NCBI GenBank assembly: GCA_901420285.1 | Contig: CABDVE010000001.1 | Coordinates: 1,302,001-1,366,000, forward strand | Origin: Stutzerimonas stutzeri | GTDB taxonomy: Bacteria > Pseudomonadota > Gammaproteobacteria > Enterobacterales > Pasteurellaceae | Direction: 5' to 3' | DNA: 64,000 bases | Shown: positions 21,212-30,580 of the stretch, piece by piece | How positions within the stretch are numbered: the stretch's first letter is position 1 | How the letters are laid out: the number at the start of each line of letters is the position of its first letter | Made by a program: the position numbers and the translations under genes | Notes under the pieces: model-generated | What the model was told of the DNA's origin: nothing | The model's database searches: none | Seen by the model: the letters and a program-made list of their open reading frames with translations, nothing else

Positions 21212-21251
21212 AAATAGCACCGCATTGAACGCGCGTTCAATGCGGTGCTGT
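21212..21251. terminator. perfect 34-base palindrome made of two 12-base repeats, between convergent dxs and dgt
   Basis: AGCACCGCATTGAACGC at 21216-21232 is followed at once by its exact reverse complement ending at 21249, giving a 17-pair perfect dyad with no unpaired centre. It lies beyond both convergent stop codons and can serve either strand, although the flanking T runs are short. Confidence 0.65.
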
Positions 21252-21277
21252 TAGCGTAGTACGCCGATGGAAATTGT

Positions 21278-22630
21278 TCACAGCTGCTGATAAACCCGCA
21301 TTGCATAAGCGTCAGACATCCCCGCAATATAATCGCAAATCACCCGTTTTTTATGTTCGGGTAGCGCCTTTTGCCATTTTTGTGCGGTATTGTGTGGTAA
21401 CAAACGTAGCGGGTCAGATTCAAAAATTCGGAACAGTTCTGTCAGCATGCGTTGCCCTTTATACTCAATGCGCTGGGTTTCCACATTACGAATCACATAT
21501 TTCCAGACGAATTGTTTGAAGATCTCTAGCACCTTTACGACATTTTCCGGCAATTGTGCGTTATAACGTAACAATGGTTCGTCAAAGTTTTCGGTTAGCG
21601 TCCAGCGCACATTGGTAATGAAGAAGTTCACCAATGCTCCAATGGCATTTTTTCGTTCGAAATGCTTATCGGAAAAAAGCCCAAAACTAATGCGTCGAAT
21701 ATTTTTCTGTAGCCATGGCTGCGGAATTTGCATCAATGCGGTGCTCGCTTCTTGCCATTGTTGCGCGTTTACCATTTTTGTGACTATTGCGTCTTCCAAA
21801 TCATGCACCGCGTAGGCGATATCGTCCGCCAATTCCATAATGCTGCAATCCAGAGATTTAAAGCGGGTCTTTAAAAATTCAGCAGAATCCGAGCGTGCGT
21901 TTTGGAGTGAACAAAACAATGTTCGATCCTGTTCAGAAAGATTTTTTAGAAGCCATTCGAACATCGCTAAATCATCACGAAAAATGCCTTTACCGGGCTT
22001 CCAATCACTGATTTTTACATAACGCGCATCGGTTTGGCTAAGTTGCGATAAATCGGTATATTGCGGCGAAGCGCGATCTAAAATCGTCGGATATTTAACT
22101 ACGCCGAGTAAAGTGCGGCGGGTCAAATTCATGCCGGCGTTTTCCGTGTAGGGTTCCAGTTTGGTAAGAATACGAAAGGTCTGCGCATTACCTTCAAAGC
22201 CGCCCTGTTCGTGCATCATAAAATTTAGCGCCACTTCTCCGCCGTGTCCGAACGGAGGGTGACCGATATCATGAGCGAAACAAAGACTTTCGATCAAATC
22301 GTTGCTTGGCAATAAACTTTTCAGCTGTTTTTGTAATTCTGCAGCATCAACATTAAGTTGTTCGGATAAATTAGTGAAAGATTCGGCAAATTTTAATTGC
22401 GCCACAAGGCTGCTGCCGATTTGCGCCACCTCCAAAGAATGCGTTAACCGAGTACGATAGAAATCGTTCTCGCCGACTGCATGAATTTGGGTTTTCGCCT
22501 GCAAACAACGAAATGCGGCGGAATGCAGAATACGTCCGCGATCACGCCGAAACGGCGGGCGATGATCTCTTTCACGCGGTGGATCGGCAATAAAACGCTC
22601 GGCCCAAGCGGGCGATAAAGTATTTTTCAT
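21278..22630 (-). CDS. dgt: deoxyguanosinetriphosphate triphosphohydrolase-like protein (HD domain)
   Basis: HD-domain phosphohydrolase that cleaves dNTPs to nucleoside and triphosphate. Metal ligands include H64 ([12 protein letters not shown]) and the H120-D121 pair ([16 protein letters not shown]), with [13 protein letters not shown] further on. The N-terminal [21 protein letters not shown] is the family signature. 450 residues, resembling the shorter dGTPase-like class rather than E. coli Dgt (about 505). A 12-base repeat copy lies at 21734-21745 and encodes STAL on the coding strand. Confidence 0.9.
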   Translation of the reverse strand: MKNTLSPAWAERFIADPPRERDHRPPFRRDRGRILHSAAFRCLQAKTQIHAVGENDFYRTRLTHSLEVAQIGSSLVAQLKFAESFTNLSEQLNVDAAELQKQLKSLLPSNDLIESLCFAHDIGHPPFGHGGEVALNFMMHEQGGFEGNAQTFRILTKLEPYTENAGMNLTRRTLLGVVKYPTILDRASPQYTDLSQLSQTDARYVKISDWKPGKGIFRDDLAMFEWLLKNLSEQDRTLFCSLQNARSDSAEFLKTRFKSLDCSIMELADDIAYAVHDLEDAIVTKMVNAQQWQEASTALMQIPQPWLQKNIRRISFGLFSDKHFERKNAIGALVNFFITNVRWTLTENFDEPLLRYNAQLPENVVKVLEIFKQFVWKYVIRNVETQRIEYKGQRMLTELFRIFESDPLRLLPHNTAQKWQKALPEHKKRVICDYIAGMSDAYAMRVYQQL

Positions 22631-22675
22631 AATATTAAGCAGAAACTAAGGAAGAAACGGGCGGATTGTAACATT

Positions 22676-22716
22676 AATAAAAAGCCACCATCGAAACAGA
22701 TGGCGGTTTTATTTGG
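22676..22716 (-). terminator. terminator after the LrgB-type gene
   Basis: On the minus strand AAAACCGCCATC pairs with GATGGTGGCTTTTT. It lies between the LrgB-type stop and the dgt start, so it separates the two transcription units. Confidence 0.85.
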
Positions 22717-22717
22717 A

Positions 22718-23410
22718 TTAGACGAATAAGTAAATGATTTTAAATACTAAAGGCGCCAAAATGGAACTGATAATACCGCACAATACTAAAGAAATAGAGC
22801 TGTAACTGCCCGCTTTCGGATTGATTTCCATACAACTTACAGTACCAAGCGCGTGTGAAACGGAGCCTACCGACAAACCGATGGCTTCTTGATGACGTAA
22901 GCCAATTTTTTTCAAAATCAAATAACCGAAAATTGAGCCTTGTAAACCGGCAACTACGACACCCACCGCTGTAACGGCTGGGATGCCGCCTAAATGAGAA
23001 GACACTTCCATCGCGATCGGTGTAGTGATAGATTTCGGTAATACGGTAGCCACCATTTCCGGCGTAGCGCCTAAAATTAATGCCAAAATTGCGCCGGTAA
23101 GCATGGAAAAAACGGAGGCAAGCACTACCACAGAAAGAATAATGCGCCATTGTTTGGCGATTTGTTTGAGCTGCTCGTAAAGCGGCAAAGCGAGAGCAAC
23201 AATACTCAACGCGAGCAAATTATTAATCGGCGCATTACCGGCCATATAATCATCGTAAGGAATTTTGCCGACCAGTAAAATTAATACCAAAATTAATACG
23301 GTTAAAATAAACGTATTAAAAATTACCGATTTCCAGCGTTTACTGATTTGTAAGGCAAGCCAAAAACCGAAAATTGTTAAAAACGTATAAAGATAAATTG
23401 CGTAATTCAT
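22718..23410 (-). CDS. LrgB/CidB (YohK) family inner-membrane protein
   Basis: 230-residue protein with about seven hydrophobic segments and the LrgB-family elements LPKSITTPIAMEVSSHLGG and SVGSVSHALGTVSCMEINP. Members work with an LrgA/CidA partner; they have been linked to murein hydrolase export control and, more recently, to three-carbon metabolite transport. It follows the LrgA-type gene by 18 bases, so the pair is one operon, ending at the terminator before dgt. Confidence 0.88.
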   Translation of the reverse strand: MNYAIYLYTFLTIFGFWLALQISKRWKSVIFNTFILTVLILVLILLVGKIPYDDYMAGNAPINNLLALSIVALALPLYEQLKQIAKQWRIILSVVVLASVFSMLTGAILALILGATPEMVATVLPKSITTPIAMEVSSHLGGIPAVTAVGVVVAGLQGSIFGYLILKKIGLRHQEAIGLSVGSVSHALGTVSCMEINPKAGSYSSISLVLCGIISSILAPLVFKIIYLFV

Positions 23411-23428
23411 TGATTTTCCAAGTTAAAT

Positions 23429-23848
23429 TTATTTTTCTATTTCAGCCATGCGTTTTGCCAATACTTTTTGGCGTTTATGCCCGAAAGATTGGCGATCAAA
23501 CAGCATATTTGCCATCACGCCGATAAAAACTAACGTAATACAAGTGCTGACGATATTCGGAATTAACAAAATATTCATCTGCGCCCATAATAAGTCGGAA
23601 TATTTGATAATTCCCACACTCACCGGTACAAACAAAATTGCCATAAAACGAATTAACAAGCTTGCGCCAAAGTAAATCCACTCCAAACGAATCGTCTGCG
23701 TAGTTAAGCCGATAAAAAGCACTAACAAGCCCCAAATACTCCCCGGCACACCGACGGGCACAAAATGCGCGATTAGATTACCGAGATAAAGCATAATATA
23801 AAGAATCAATAAGGAGCGCGCCAAAAGAAAAGCCTTCTTGTATAACAT
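23429..23848 (-). CDS. LrgA/CidA (YohJ) family inner-membrane protein
   Basis: 139-residue protein with four hydrophobic segments and the family signature [17 protein letters not shown] plus [17 protein letters not shown]. It is holin-like and partners the LrgB-type gene downstream. The basic C-terminus ([11 protein letters not shown]) is expected in the cytoplasm. Promoter not resolved; the divergent nuclease gene starts 110 bases away. Confidence 0.88.
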   Translation of the reverse strand: MLYKKAFLLARSLLILYIMLYLGNLIAHFVPVGVPGSIWGLLVLFIGLTTQTIRLEWIYFGASLLIRFMAILFVPVSVGIIKYSDLLWAQMNILLIPNIVSTCITLVFIGVMANMLFDRQSFGHKRQKVLAKRMAEIEK

Positions 23849-23958
23849 TTTTGCCCTTTCAACTTTTTAATAAAACTTAAAATTATTCTACGCTTTTTTT
23901 CAAGATTAGCGAGTTTTTTAGGTAAAATACGCCAATCCGAATTAGCCTTTTCCTAAAC

Positions 23959-24444
23959 ATGATAAAGCACTATTTGCTAATTTTATGCGTCTTTTTCAGC
24001 CCACTTTCCGCTTGTTCCAGCCCGCGCAATAGCTGTTTTGTGATTGGCGTGAGCGACGGCGATACGCTAACCTGCTTAACCAAAAATAAGAAACCGTTCA
24101 AAGTACGCTTAGCAGAAATCGATGCGCCGGAAAAAACTCAAGCTTTCGGACAAAAAGCTAAACAAGCTCTTTCCGCCATGGTATATAAACGTCAAGTTCG
24201 CTTAGACAGCATGGGCAAAGATCACTACAAACGTACTTTAGCAACCGTTTATCTCGGCAACGAAAATATTAATTTAGCGTTGGTGAAACAAGGCATGGCT
24301 TGGGCATATAATCAATATCTTCATCACCCGATTTATTTACAAGCGCAACAACAAGCGCAGGCGCAACGCTTAGGATTATGGGCGGACAAACATCCGATTC
24401 CACCGCACGAATGGCGCAAGCAGGAGAAAAAACATGGCTTTTGA
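23959..24444 (+). CDS. thermonuclease-family lipoprotein (SNase-like)
   Basis: 161-residue secreted protein. The signal peptide ends in lipobox LSAC (residues 16-19), so it is probably membrane-anchored. The staphylococcal-nuclease fold follows: DGDT at 33-36, R50 and E58 in [10 protein letters not shown], and R92 in [11 protein letters not shown] correspond to the catalytic arginines and glutamate, so an active nuclease is likely. The end overlaps the csdA start by 11 bases, an unusual coupling of an envelope nuclease with a cytoplasmic sulfur enzyme. A role in using external DNA is conceivable in a transformable organism, but this is inference. Confidence 0.88.
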   Translation: MIKHYLLILCVFFSPLSACSSPRNSCFVIGVSDGDTLTCLTKNKKPFKVRLAEIDAPEKTQAFGQKAKQALSAMVYKRQVRLDSMGKDHYKRTLATVYLGNENINLALVKQGMAWAYNQYLHHPIYLQAQQQAQAQRLGLWADKHPIPPHEWRKQEKKHGF

Positions 24445-25633
24445 TTATCAGGCGTTCCGGCAAGATTTCCCTTATTTTCAACGTTCCGATGCGGTGCTGT
24501 ATTTAGATAACGCCGCGACAACGCTAAAACCCACAGCGCTTATTGAACGCACGGCAGAATTTTATGCTTCCGCCGGTTCCGTGCATCGTAGCCAATACGA
24601 TGCGGCGCAAACAGCGCAATATGAACGGGCTCGCACGCAAGTTAAACAATTCATCAATGCAGAAAGCGAAAAAGCAATAATTTGGACATCCGGCACCACC
24701 CACGCTATCAATTTAGTCGCAAACGGCTTATTGGCCCAATTAAAAGCCGGTGATGAAATTTTAATTAGCCAAGCGGATCACCACGCTAATTTCGTCACTT
24801 GGCACGAAACGGCGAAAAAGTGCGGAGCCAAAATACGCGTTTTGCCGATTTTAGATAATTGGTTGATTGATGAGCGCGCATTGAAAGCCGCCTTAAATGA
24901 GAAAACCAAATTGGTGGCGCTGAATTTCGTATCGAACGTCACCGGCACGCAGCAGCCGATTAAACATTTAATTAAAATTATTCGGAAACATAGTCCTGCC
25001 TTGGTTTTAGTCGATTCAGCGCAAGCCGTCAGCCACATAAAAATCGATTTACAGGATTTGGATGCGGATTTCCTCGCGTTTTCCGCTCATAAAATTTATG
25101 GCCCGAACGGCCTCGGCGTATTAAGCGGAAAATTGACCGCCCTTACTCAACTGCAACCGCTTTTTTTTGGCGGGAAAATGGTGGATCGCGTATCAAGTGA
25201 AAACATCACCTTTGCCGATTTGCCCTATCGTTTAGAGGCCGGCACGCCAAACATTGCCGGTGTCATTGGCTTCAATGCGGTGCTGGATTGGCTAACCAAA
25301 TGGGATTTTATCGCCGCTGAACAACATGCGATCGACTTGGCGGAATCAGTTAAAGCGCGCTTAAAACATTACCCAACTTGCCGTTTATTTAACTCTCCGC
25401 AACCTAGCAGCGTGGTGTGCTTCGTCTTTGACAAGATTAATTCGTCCGATCTTTCCACTTTATTAAGCGAACAACATATCGCCTTGCGGGTCGGCGAACA
25501 TTGCGCCCAGCCTTATTTGGCACGCCTTGGCGAACGCACCACATTGCGCCTTTCCTTTGCGCCTTATAATGCGCCGGAGGAGGTTTCTGCATTTTTCAGC
25601 GCATTAAATAAAGCCTTGGATTTACTGCAATGA
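24434..25633 (+). CDS. csdA: cysteine desulfurase CsdA
   Basis: PLP enzyme that takes sulfur from cysteine and passes it to CsdE. The PLP lysine is K220 (SAHKIYGP) and the persulfide cysteine is C357 (GEHCAQP). Group II (SufS/CsdA) character is shown by [17 protein letters not shown] and [13 protein letters not shown]. 399 residues. It overlaps the upstream nuclease by 11 bases and the csdE start by 4 bases. A full 12-base repeat copy (25273-25284) encodes NAVL, and a one-mismatch copy is at 24487. Confidence 0.93.
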   Translation: MAFDYQAFRQDFPYFQRSDAVLYLDNAATTLKPTALIERTAEFYASAGSVHRSQYDAAQTAQYERARTQVKQFINAESEKAIIWTSGTTHAINLVANGLLAQLKAGDEILISQADHHANFVTWHETAKKCGAKIRVLPILDNWLIDERALKAALNEKTKLVALNFVSNVTGTQQPIKHLIKIIRKHSPALVLVDSAQAVSHIKIDLQDLDADFLAFSAHKIYGPNGLGVLSGKLTALTQLQPLFFGGKMVDRVSSENITFADLPYRLEAGTPNIAGVIGFNAVLDWLTKWDFIAAEQHAIDLAESVKARLKHYPTCRLFNSPQPSSVVCFVFDKINSSDLSTLLSEQHIALRVGEHCAQPYLARLGERTTLRLSFAPYNAPEEVSAFFSALNKALDLLQ

Positions 25634-26010
25634 TCGAACAATTAAAAAATGCCAAAACTTGGGAAGAACGTTATCGACTCATCATTCAAGCAGGTAAGAA
25701 TTTGCCACGCCCGCGCGATGAAGAACTTGCCGAAATGCAGCCTATTAGCGGCTGCGAAGCGCAAATGTGGTTCCAAATCTTGCCGAAAACCGATCGCACT
25801 TTCACCTTCCGAGCTTTCAGTGAAGCACGTATTATGAATGGCTTGTTATGGATTTTGTTAAACCAAATCAACGGCAAAAGCGTCGAACAATTGCGCAACT
25901 TTGACCTCGGCGCGTTCTTTAACGAACTCGGCATCGCACAACGTTTGAGTGAAACGCGCCTGAACGGACTGAATCAAATCGCACAACAATTAAAAAATTT
26001 ATGTATTTAA
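25630..26010 (+). CDS. csdE: SufE-family sulfur acceptor CsdE
   Basis: 126-residue acceptor of CsdA sulfur; the active cysteine is C42 in PISGCEAQMW. The remaining family blocks (WEERYRLIIQAGKNLP, GLLWILLNQINGKS, LTE-like LSETRLNGL) are intact. ATG overlaps the csdA stop (ATGA). It overlaps the following zinc-ribbon gene by 10 bases, so csdA, csdE and that gene are translated from one message. Confidence 0.93.
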   Translation: MIEQLKNAKTWEERYRLIIQAGKNLPRPRDEELAEMQPISGCEAQMWFQILPKTDRTFTFRAFSEARIMNGLLWILLNQINGKSVEQLRNFDLGAFFNELGIAQRLSETRLNGLNQIAQQLKNLCI

Positions 26011-26786
26011 TCGAACCCTATTTTCGCATTACCGCCCTTGAAAATCACATCGTCGAGCAAAGCCGCGTGCTAAATGGACTCATCGATCAATGGCGTTACA
26101 ATGGGCAAATTATTGGGCGCGAAATTTCGCTGTATTTAGTCGAAGACAACGGCGCACAAGGTTTCGCTATGCGCGTGGTTTGTCCGGAACAAGACAGTCT
26201 TTTTCCCAAAAACAATAATGCCGAAGTGGATTTTGCCTTGCAGCAGGCAGAAAAATTTGGGCTTTTTTTAGAAAATTTTTTGCTACTTGGCGACGATCTT
26301 AATGCCGACCAAACTGCTGAAAACGCGCGTCCCGCTTGGCAAGTGTTATACACCACGCACTTACAAAGCTGTTCGCCGATTCATAGCGGTGAAAATTTTG
26401 CGCCAATACCGTTATATAAACAGCTAAAAAACCAACCGCACTTAAGCCAAGACGTACTGAAATGGCAAGAAAATTGGCAAGCTTGCGATCAGTTGCAAAT
26501 GAACGGTGCGGTGTTGGAGCAAGCAGCACTTTCTGAAATTTCCGACGTACAAAGCCGGCTTTCTAAACACGGTCGCTATTTGGCGCAAGAAATCGAAAAA
26601 CAAAGCGGCGTGCCGACTTACTATTATTTGTATCGCGTCGGCGGCGAATCGCCGGCGCAAGAACGGCGCCGTTGCTGCCCTCAATGCGGTGCTGTTTGGA
26701 CACTTGACCAAGCGCTTTTTGATGTGCTTCACTTCAAATGCGACGCTTGTCGTTTGGTATCCAATCTTTCGTGGAATTTTTTGTAA
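26001..26786 (+). CDS. zinc-ribbon protein of the DUF2310 type, function unknown
   Basis: 261 residues. Nothing in the first 220 residues suggests a known activity. The C-terminus holds a zinc ribbon with C226-x2-C229 and C247-x2-C250, ending in NLSWNFL. I recall this as the DUF2310 'zinc-ribbon, possibly nucleic-acid-binding' family of Pasteurellaceae and relatives. Tight coupling to csdE suggests a link to sulfur transfer or cluster assembly, but that is inference. The first half of the zinc ribbon (residues 228-231, QCGA) is encoded by an exact copy of the 12-base repeat (26682-26693). Confidence 0.7.
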   Translation: MYLIEPYFRITALENHIVEQSRVLNGLIDQWRYNGQIIGREISLYLVEDNGAQGFAMRVVCPEQDSLFPKNNNAEVDFALQQAEKFGLFLENFLLLGDDLNADQTAENARPAWQVLYTTHLQSCSPIHSGENFAPIPLYKQLKNQPHLSQDVLKWQENWQACDQLQMNGAVLEQAALSEISDVQSRLSKHGRYLAQEIEKQSGVPTYYYLYRVGGESPAQERRRCCPQCGAVWTLDQALFDVLHFKCDACRLVSNLSWNFL

Positions 26787-26802
26787 AATGACCTCTCAAA
26801 AT

Positions 26803-26816
26803 AGCACCGCATTGAA
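26803..26816 (-). repeat. single intergenic copy of the 12-base repeat
   Basis: AAAATAGCACCGCATTGAAATGG lies 17 bases after the zinc-ribbon gene stop, in the orientation used for the left arm of the paired hairpins but without a right arm. A short GC-rich dyad (GCGTACGC) follows at about 26835. Confidence 0.85.
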
Positions 26817-26879
26817 ATGGTATGAAGTAAAGATGGCGTACGCTACCCTACAATAGAAACAAACAACAATGGAAACAAA

Positions 26880-27719
26880 ATGAACAACCAAGATAACTGT
26901 TTAACATCCCTTAAACTCGGACAAAAAACCGAATACGCCGCCAACTATGATCGCACCTTATTACAGCCCGTACCGCGCGCGTTAAATCGCGACGCTTTGG
27001 GCATTACCGATGCACAACCGTTTACTATCGGCGCGGATATTTGGACGGCTTACGAAATTTCCTGGTTAAATGAAAAAGGCTTGCCGCAAGTGGCCATCGC
27101 CGATATTTATTTGGATTATCGAAGCCGAAATTTAATTGAATCGAAAAGTTTTAAACTCTATTTAAATAGCTTAAATCAAAGTAAATTCGTTGATTTTGAA
27201 CAAGTCGCGCAAACCATGCAACGGGATTTAAGTGATTGCGCGCAAGGTGAAGTCAAGGTGCGGTTAAATCCGTTGGCGTTTTATGACGGCCAAATCATTA
27301 AATCGCTACACGGCGAATGCATCGACGAGCAAAATATCGAAATTCGCGATTATGAATTTAACGCTGAGTGGCTAGAAGATTGCGTGTCTGCTGAGATCGT
27401 AGAAGAATATTTAGTCAGCCATTTACTAAAATCTAACTGCTTGATTACTCATCAACCGGATTGGGGAACGCTGCAAATTCACTACGTCGGCAACAAAATC
27501 GATCGCGAAAAATTATTACGTTATATCGTGTCATTCCGCCAACATAACGAATTTCACGAACAATGTGCGGAACGTATTTTCTGTGATTTAATGCGTTATG
27601 CCAAACCGCAAAAACTCACGGTTTATGCCCGTTACACGCGTCGCGGCGGCTTGGACATTAACCCATTCCGCTCAAATTTTGAAACCATTCCGCAAAATTT
27701 ACGTTTAGCCAGACAATAG
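26880..27719 (+). CDS. queF: NADPH-dependent 7-cyano-7-deazaguanine reductase QueF
   Basis: Reduces preQ0 to preQ1 in queuosine synthesis. This is the long, two-domain (bimodular) form of 279 residues. The catalytic cysteine is C187 ([13 protein letters not shown]) and the aspartate is D194; the NADPH motif [14 protein letters not shown] lies at 87-100. [10 protein letters not shown] and [14 protein letters not shown] complete the fold. It precedes ppnN by 8 bases, the same pairing as in E. coli as I recall. Confidence 0.95.
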   Translation: MNNQDNCLTSLKLGQKTEYAANYDRTLLQPVPRALNRDALGITDAQPFTIGADIWTAYEISWLNEKGLPQVAIADIYLDYRSRNLIESKSFKLYLNSLNQSKFVDFEQVAQTMQRDLSDCAQGEVKVRLNPLAFYDGQIIKSLHGECIDEQNIEIRDYEFNAEWLEDCVSAEIVEEYLVSHLLKSNCLITHQPDWGTLQIHYVGNKIDREKLLRYIVSFRQHNEFHEQCAERIFCDLMRYAKPQKLTVYARYTRRGGLDINPFRSNFETIPQNLRLARQ

Positions 27720-27727
27720 AGATCGTT

Positions 27728-29083
27728 ATGTCGAATATTCATTTTATTAATCCGAAAGGCAGCATGGATCAGCTTTCCCATCTTGAAGTGGAACAGCTAA
27801 CTAAAACCGCACAATCAGATTTATATCAACTCTATCGCAACTGCTCGCTCGCTGTGCTGAATTCCGGTGCGGTGACCGATGACAGTCGCGCGCTGTTACA
27901 ACAATATGCCGATTTCGATATTCATCTGATCGCCCGTGAGCGCGGCGTGAGTTTGGAACTGCATAATCCGCCGGAAAGCGCTTTTGTGGACGATAAAATG
28001 ATGCTGAATATTCAATATCATTTATTCGCCGTATTGCGCGATATTTTGTTCGTCAACGCGCTGCATCAACATGAAAAGTTGCAAGACAGCAAACAAATCA
28101 CCAACCAAGTATTTTCTATTTTGCGTAATGCGAAAGCCTTGATTGTGGGCGAACATCCAAATCTTGTCGTGTGTTGGGGCGGCCATTCAATTAGCGAAGT
28201 GGAATATCAATATTGTCGCCAAGTTGGGCTGGAATTGGGTTTACGCGAAATGAACATTATCACCGGTTGCGGTACGGGTGTGATGGAAGCGCCGATGAAA
28301 GGCGCGGCAATCGGACATGCCAACCAACGCTATCAACACAGCCGTTTTATCGGCATTACCGAACCGTCGATTATCGCTTCCGAACCGCCAAACCCGATTG
28401 TCAACGAGTTAATTATTATGCCGGATATCGAAAAACGCTTAGAAGCCTTTGTGCGCATGGGACACGGTATTTTAATTTTCCCCGGCGGCCCGGGTACATT
28501 TGAAGAATTATTATACGTACTGGGGGTAAAACTTAATCCGGAAAACAAAGCGCAACATTTACCACTGATTTTAACCGGCCCGCAAGAAAGTGCGAATTAT
28601 TTCGCAACAATTGATCGCTTTATCGGCGATGTATTGGGTAAAGACGTACAAAAACTGTATACGATCATAATTGATGATGCCACAAGTGTCGCCCGTCATA
28701 TGAGAAAAGCGATGGGAGATGTGACAACGCAACGCCGCCAAACCAATGATTCCTATTGTTTTAATTGGTCGCTTAAAATCGATCCGCGTTTACAACAACC
28801 TTTCGAGCCGACTCATGAAAATATGGCGAATTTAGCCTTGCATTTTAACCAATCAAAAATGGATTTAACCGCCAACCTACGCCAGGCTTTTTCCGGTATT
28901 GTGGCAGGCAACATTAAGCCGCAAACACAAGACGATATCACCCATTTCGGCAAATTTAAGCTGCACGGCGACCGCACTTTAATGGAAAAAGTGGATAAAC
29001 TACTGGAAGATTTTATTCAGCAACATCGAATGAAATTGCCGACCGGAAAAGCTTATGAGCCTTGTTATGAAATTGTGAAGTAA
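27728..29083 (+). CDS. ppnN: pyrimidine/purine nucleotide 5'-monophosphate nucleosidase PpnN (YgdH)
   Basis: LOG-family enzyme that cleaves nucleoside monophosphates to base and ribose 5-phosphate; in E. coli it is stimulated by (p)ppGpp. The family motif PGGPGTFEE lies near residue 252, preceded by VCWGGHSIS and [15 protein letters not shown]. 451 residues with N- and C-terminal extensions typical of this long class. Contains an uptake core at 28971-28979. Confidence 0.92.
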   Translation: MSNIHFINPKGSMDQLSHLEVEQLTKTAQSDLYQLYRNCSLAVLNSGAVTDDSRALLQQYADFDIHLIARERGVSLELHNPPESAFVDDKMMLNIQYHLFAVLRDILFVNALHQHEKLQDSKQITNQVFSILRNAKALIVGEHPNLVVCWGGHSISEVEYQYCRQVGLELGLREMNIITGCGTGVMEAPMKGAAIGHANQRYQHSRFIGITEPSIIASEPPNPIVNELIIMPDIEKRLEAFVRMGHGILIFPGGPGTFEELLYVLGVKLNPENKAQHLPLILTGPQESANYFATIDRFIGDVLGKDVQKLYTIIIDDATSVARHMRKAMGDVTTQRRQTNDSYCFNWSLKIDPRLQQPFEPTHENMANLALHFNQSKMDLTANLRQAFSGIVAGNIKPQTQDDITHFGKFKLHGDRTLMEKVDKLLEDFIQQHRMKLPTGKAYEPCYEIVK

Positions 29084-29131
29084 AGAAGACTTCGCCGGTA
29101 GTAACTTGCTTAATCGTTCAACATTCCAAAT

Positions 29132-29145
29132 AGCACCGCATTGAA
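29132..29145 (-). repeat. 12-base repeat copy fused to a terminator stem
   Basis: AGCACCGCATTGAA runs straight into the GAAGCCCC stem of the hairpin that follows, so the repeat shares its last bases with the terminator. Confidence 0.8.
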
Positions 29146-29181
29146 GCCCCTAAAATAGGGGCTTCGCGTTTTCGTTTTTTA
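29143..29181. terminator. terminator between convergent ppnN and tyrA
   Basis: GAAGCCCC pairs with GGGGCTTC around TAAAATA, followed by CGCGTTTTCGTTTTTT. It can stop ppnN transcription and, with less U, transcripts from tyrA. Confidence 0.8.
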
Positions 29182-29249
29182 AGCCCGATGAAATGAAGCT
29201 TTTGACGATGCCGGCAAATCTGTTTACGCCGCCGCCACAATATAAAAAA

Positions 29250-30374
29250 CTAAACTTGTTTCAAATCATTCGCCTGTTGCAATAACTGGCGGCTTTCTTT
29301 TAAGAATTGCTCAGAATAATCGCCGAACCATTCACGGACTTGGCAGAAAGCATCAATAAAGCCTTGTCGATCGCCATTTTCAAAGAATTCTAAAGCCTCT
29401 TCATAAGTCTCTTTCAAACTTTCGATCACATCAAGGTTTTCCGCTTTATCCATGATAATGTCAGCGTAAAGTTCGGCATCTTGTGCAAATAGGCGGCCGA
29501 TCATAGCCAATTCTAAACGATAAATTGGAGAAGAAAGCGCGAGCAAATTCGCTAAATTTACCGGCTGTTTGGAAAGATGTAGGCCATTAGCGAAGGTGGC
29601 GAAGTGGCGCAGCGCTTGCACGTAAGTCATATTGTGATCGTGTTCGGCGGCGTCTGTTTGATAAATTTTCGCGCCCCAAATTTGGATTTGCTCAAGCAGC
29701 CATTCGTAACGTTCGGCAAAACGCCCATCGCAACGTACCACCACTTGTTTCGCCATGCTAGTGATATCCGGCCCGAACATCGGATGCAAGCCTACCACCG
29801 CGCCGGTATGCACTGCCAACATTTTGGTAAGCGGTTCGCGTTTTACGGAAGTGAAATCTGCCAGTAACATATTTTCACTGAGATACGGTTTTAATCGTTC
29901 AATGGTGGCAAGAGTTTGATTAATGGGTACCGAAATCAGCACCGCATTGGCGCCTGCTAAAATCTCTTTTGCGTGTTCCCAATCATTGCAATCTAATATT
30001 GTGACAGGATAACCGGAAGCGCGTAAATAACGGGCGAATAAGCTGCCGAGTTTTCCATTACCGCCTACGATAACGATTTTCTGAATATCCGGATTGACGG
30101 TTTTAAAACCAAATTGGTTTTCATTGCTGTAGGATTCGCGCATAAAACGGCGCAACACGTCTTCGATTAAATCGGGTGAAATACCGGCTTTTTCCGCCTC
30201 TTCGCGGCGCGCTTTAAGCATATCAATTTCGCGCTGCGGTGCATAAATCGGCAAGCCATGTTGATGTTTAATTTTGCCAATCTGCGAAACCAACTCAAGA
30301 CGTTTGGCAAAAAGTTGGATAAGTTCGTGGTCAAGTGCGTCAATATCGGCACGTAAATCTTTAAGGGCTTCCAT
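29250..30374 (-). CDS. tyrA: bifunctional chorismate mutase / prephenate dehydrogenase (T-protein)
   Basis: Makes 4-hydroxyphenylpyruvate for tyrosine. The N-terminal AroQ chorismate mutase spans about 1-90 (LRADIDALDHELIQLFAKRLEL), then comes an NAD-binding prephenate dehydrogenase with GGNGKLG at 104-110. Catalytic-type histidines are in VGLHPMFGPD and DAAEHDHNMTY. 374 residues, as in E. coli. Two TyrR-type boxes lie immediately upstream. A 12-base repeat copy (29938-29949) encodes NAVL. Confidence 0.96.
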   Translation of the reverse strand: MEALKDLRADIDALDHELIQLFAKRLELVSQIGKIKHQHGLPIYAPQREIDMLKARREEAEKAGISPDLIEDVLRRFMRESYSNENQFGFKTVNPDIQKIVIVGGNGKLGSLFARYLRASGYPVTILDCNDWEHAKEILAGANAVLISVPINQTLATIERLKPYLSENMLLADFTSVKREPLTKMLAVHTGAVVGLHPMFGPDITSMAKQVVVRCDGRFAERYEWLLEQIQIWGAKIYQTDAAEHDHNMTYVQALRHFATFANGLHLSKQPVNLANLLALSSPIYRLELAMIGRLFAQDAELYADIIMDKAENLDVIESLKETYEEALEFFENGDRQGFIDAFCQVREWFGDYSEQFLKESRQLLQQANDLKQV

Positions 30375-30382
30375 AATTTACC

Positions 30383-30423
30383 TGTAATTTTTTGTTTACA
30401 ATACTTGTAATGAATAAATTACA
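30383..30423 (-). promoter_or_regulatory. two adjacent TyrR-type operator boxes upstream of tyrA
   Basis: Box 1 is TGTAAT-N6-TTTACA (30383-30400) and box 2 is TGTAAT-N6-ATTACA (30406-30423). The TyrR consensus is TGTAAA-N6-TTTACA. The centres are 23 bases apart, and the pair ends 8 bases from the tyrA start, so it would cover the promoter or leader. Tyrosine-dependent repression of tyrA is the expected outcome; this rests on site pattern and gene identity. Confidence 0.75.
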
Positions 30424-30463
30424 GGAAAGACTACTGGAATTTCATTAGAAAGGCAAATAAATT

Positions 30464-30580
30464 ATGAAAAGAGAAATATCTAAAAGAAATCCGTTATTTC
30501 CTCAAGTTTTATCTGATAGTTTATTTTATAATCGATTTAATAAAATCGATAAATCTATCGTAATAATGAATATCCGATAA
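30464..30580 (+). other. short open frame of unclear status, possible truncated gene start
   Basis: An ATG after AGAAAGG opens a 38-codon frame (MKREISKRNPLFPQVLSD...). The second half lies antisense to the broken glycosyltransferase. It could be the remains of a gene once divergent from tyrA and cut when the glycosyltransferase segment arrived. I recognise no family and do not assert it is translated. Confidence 0.2.
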
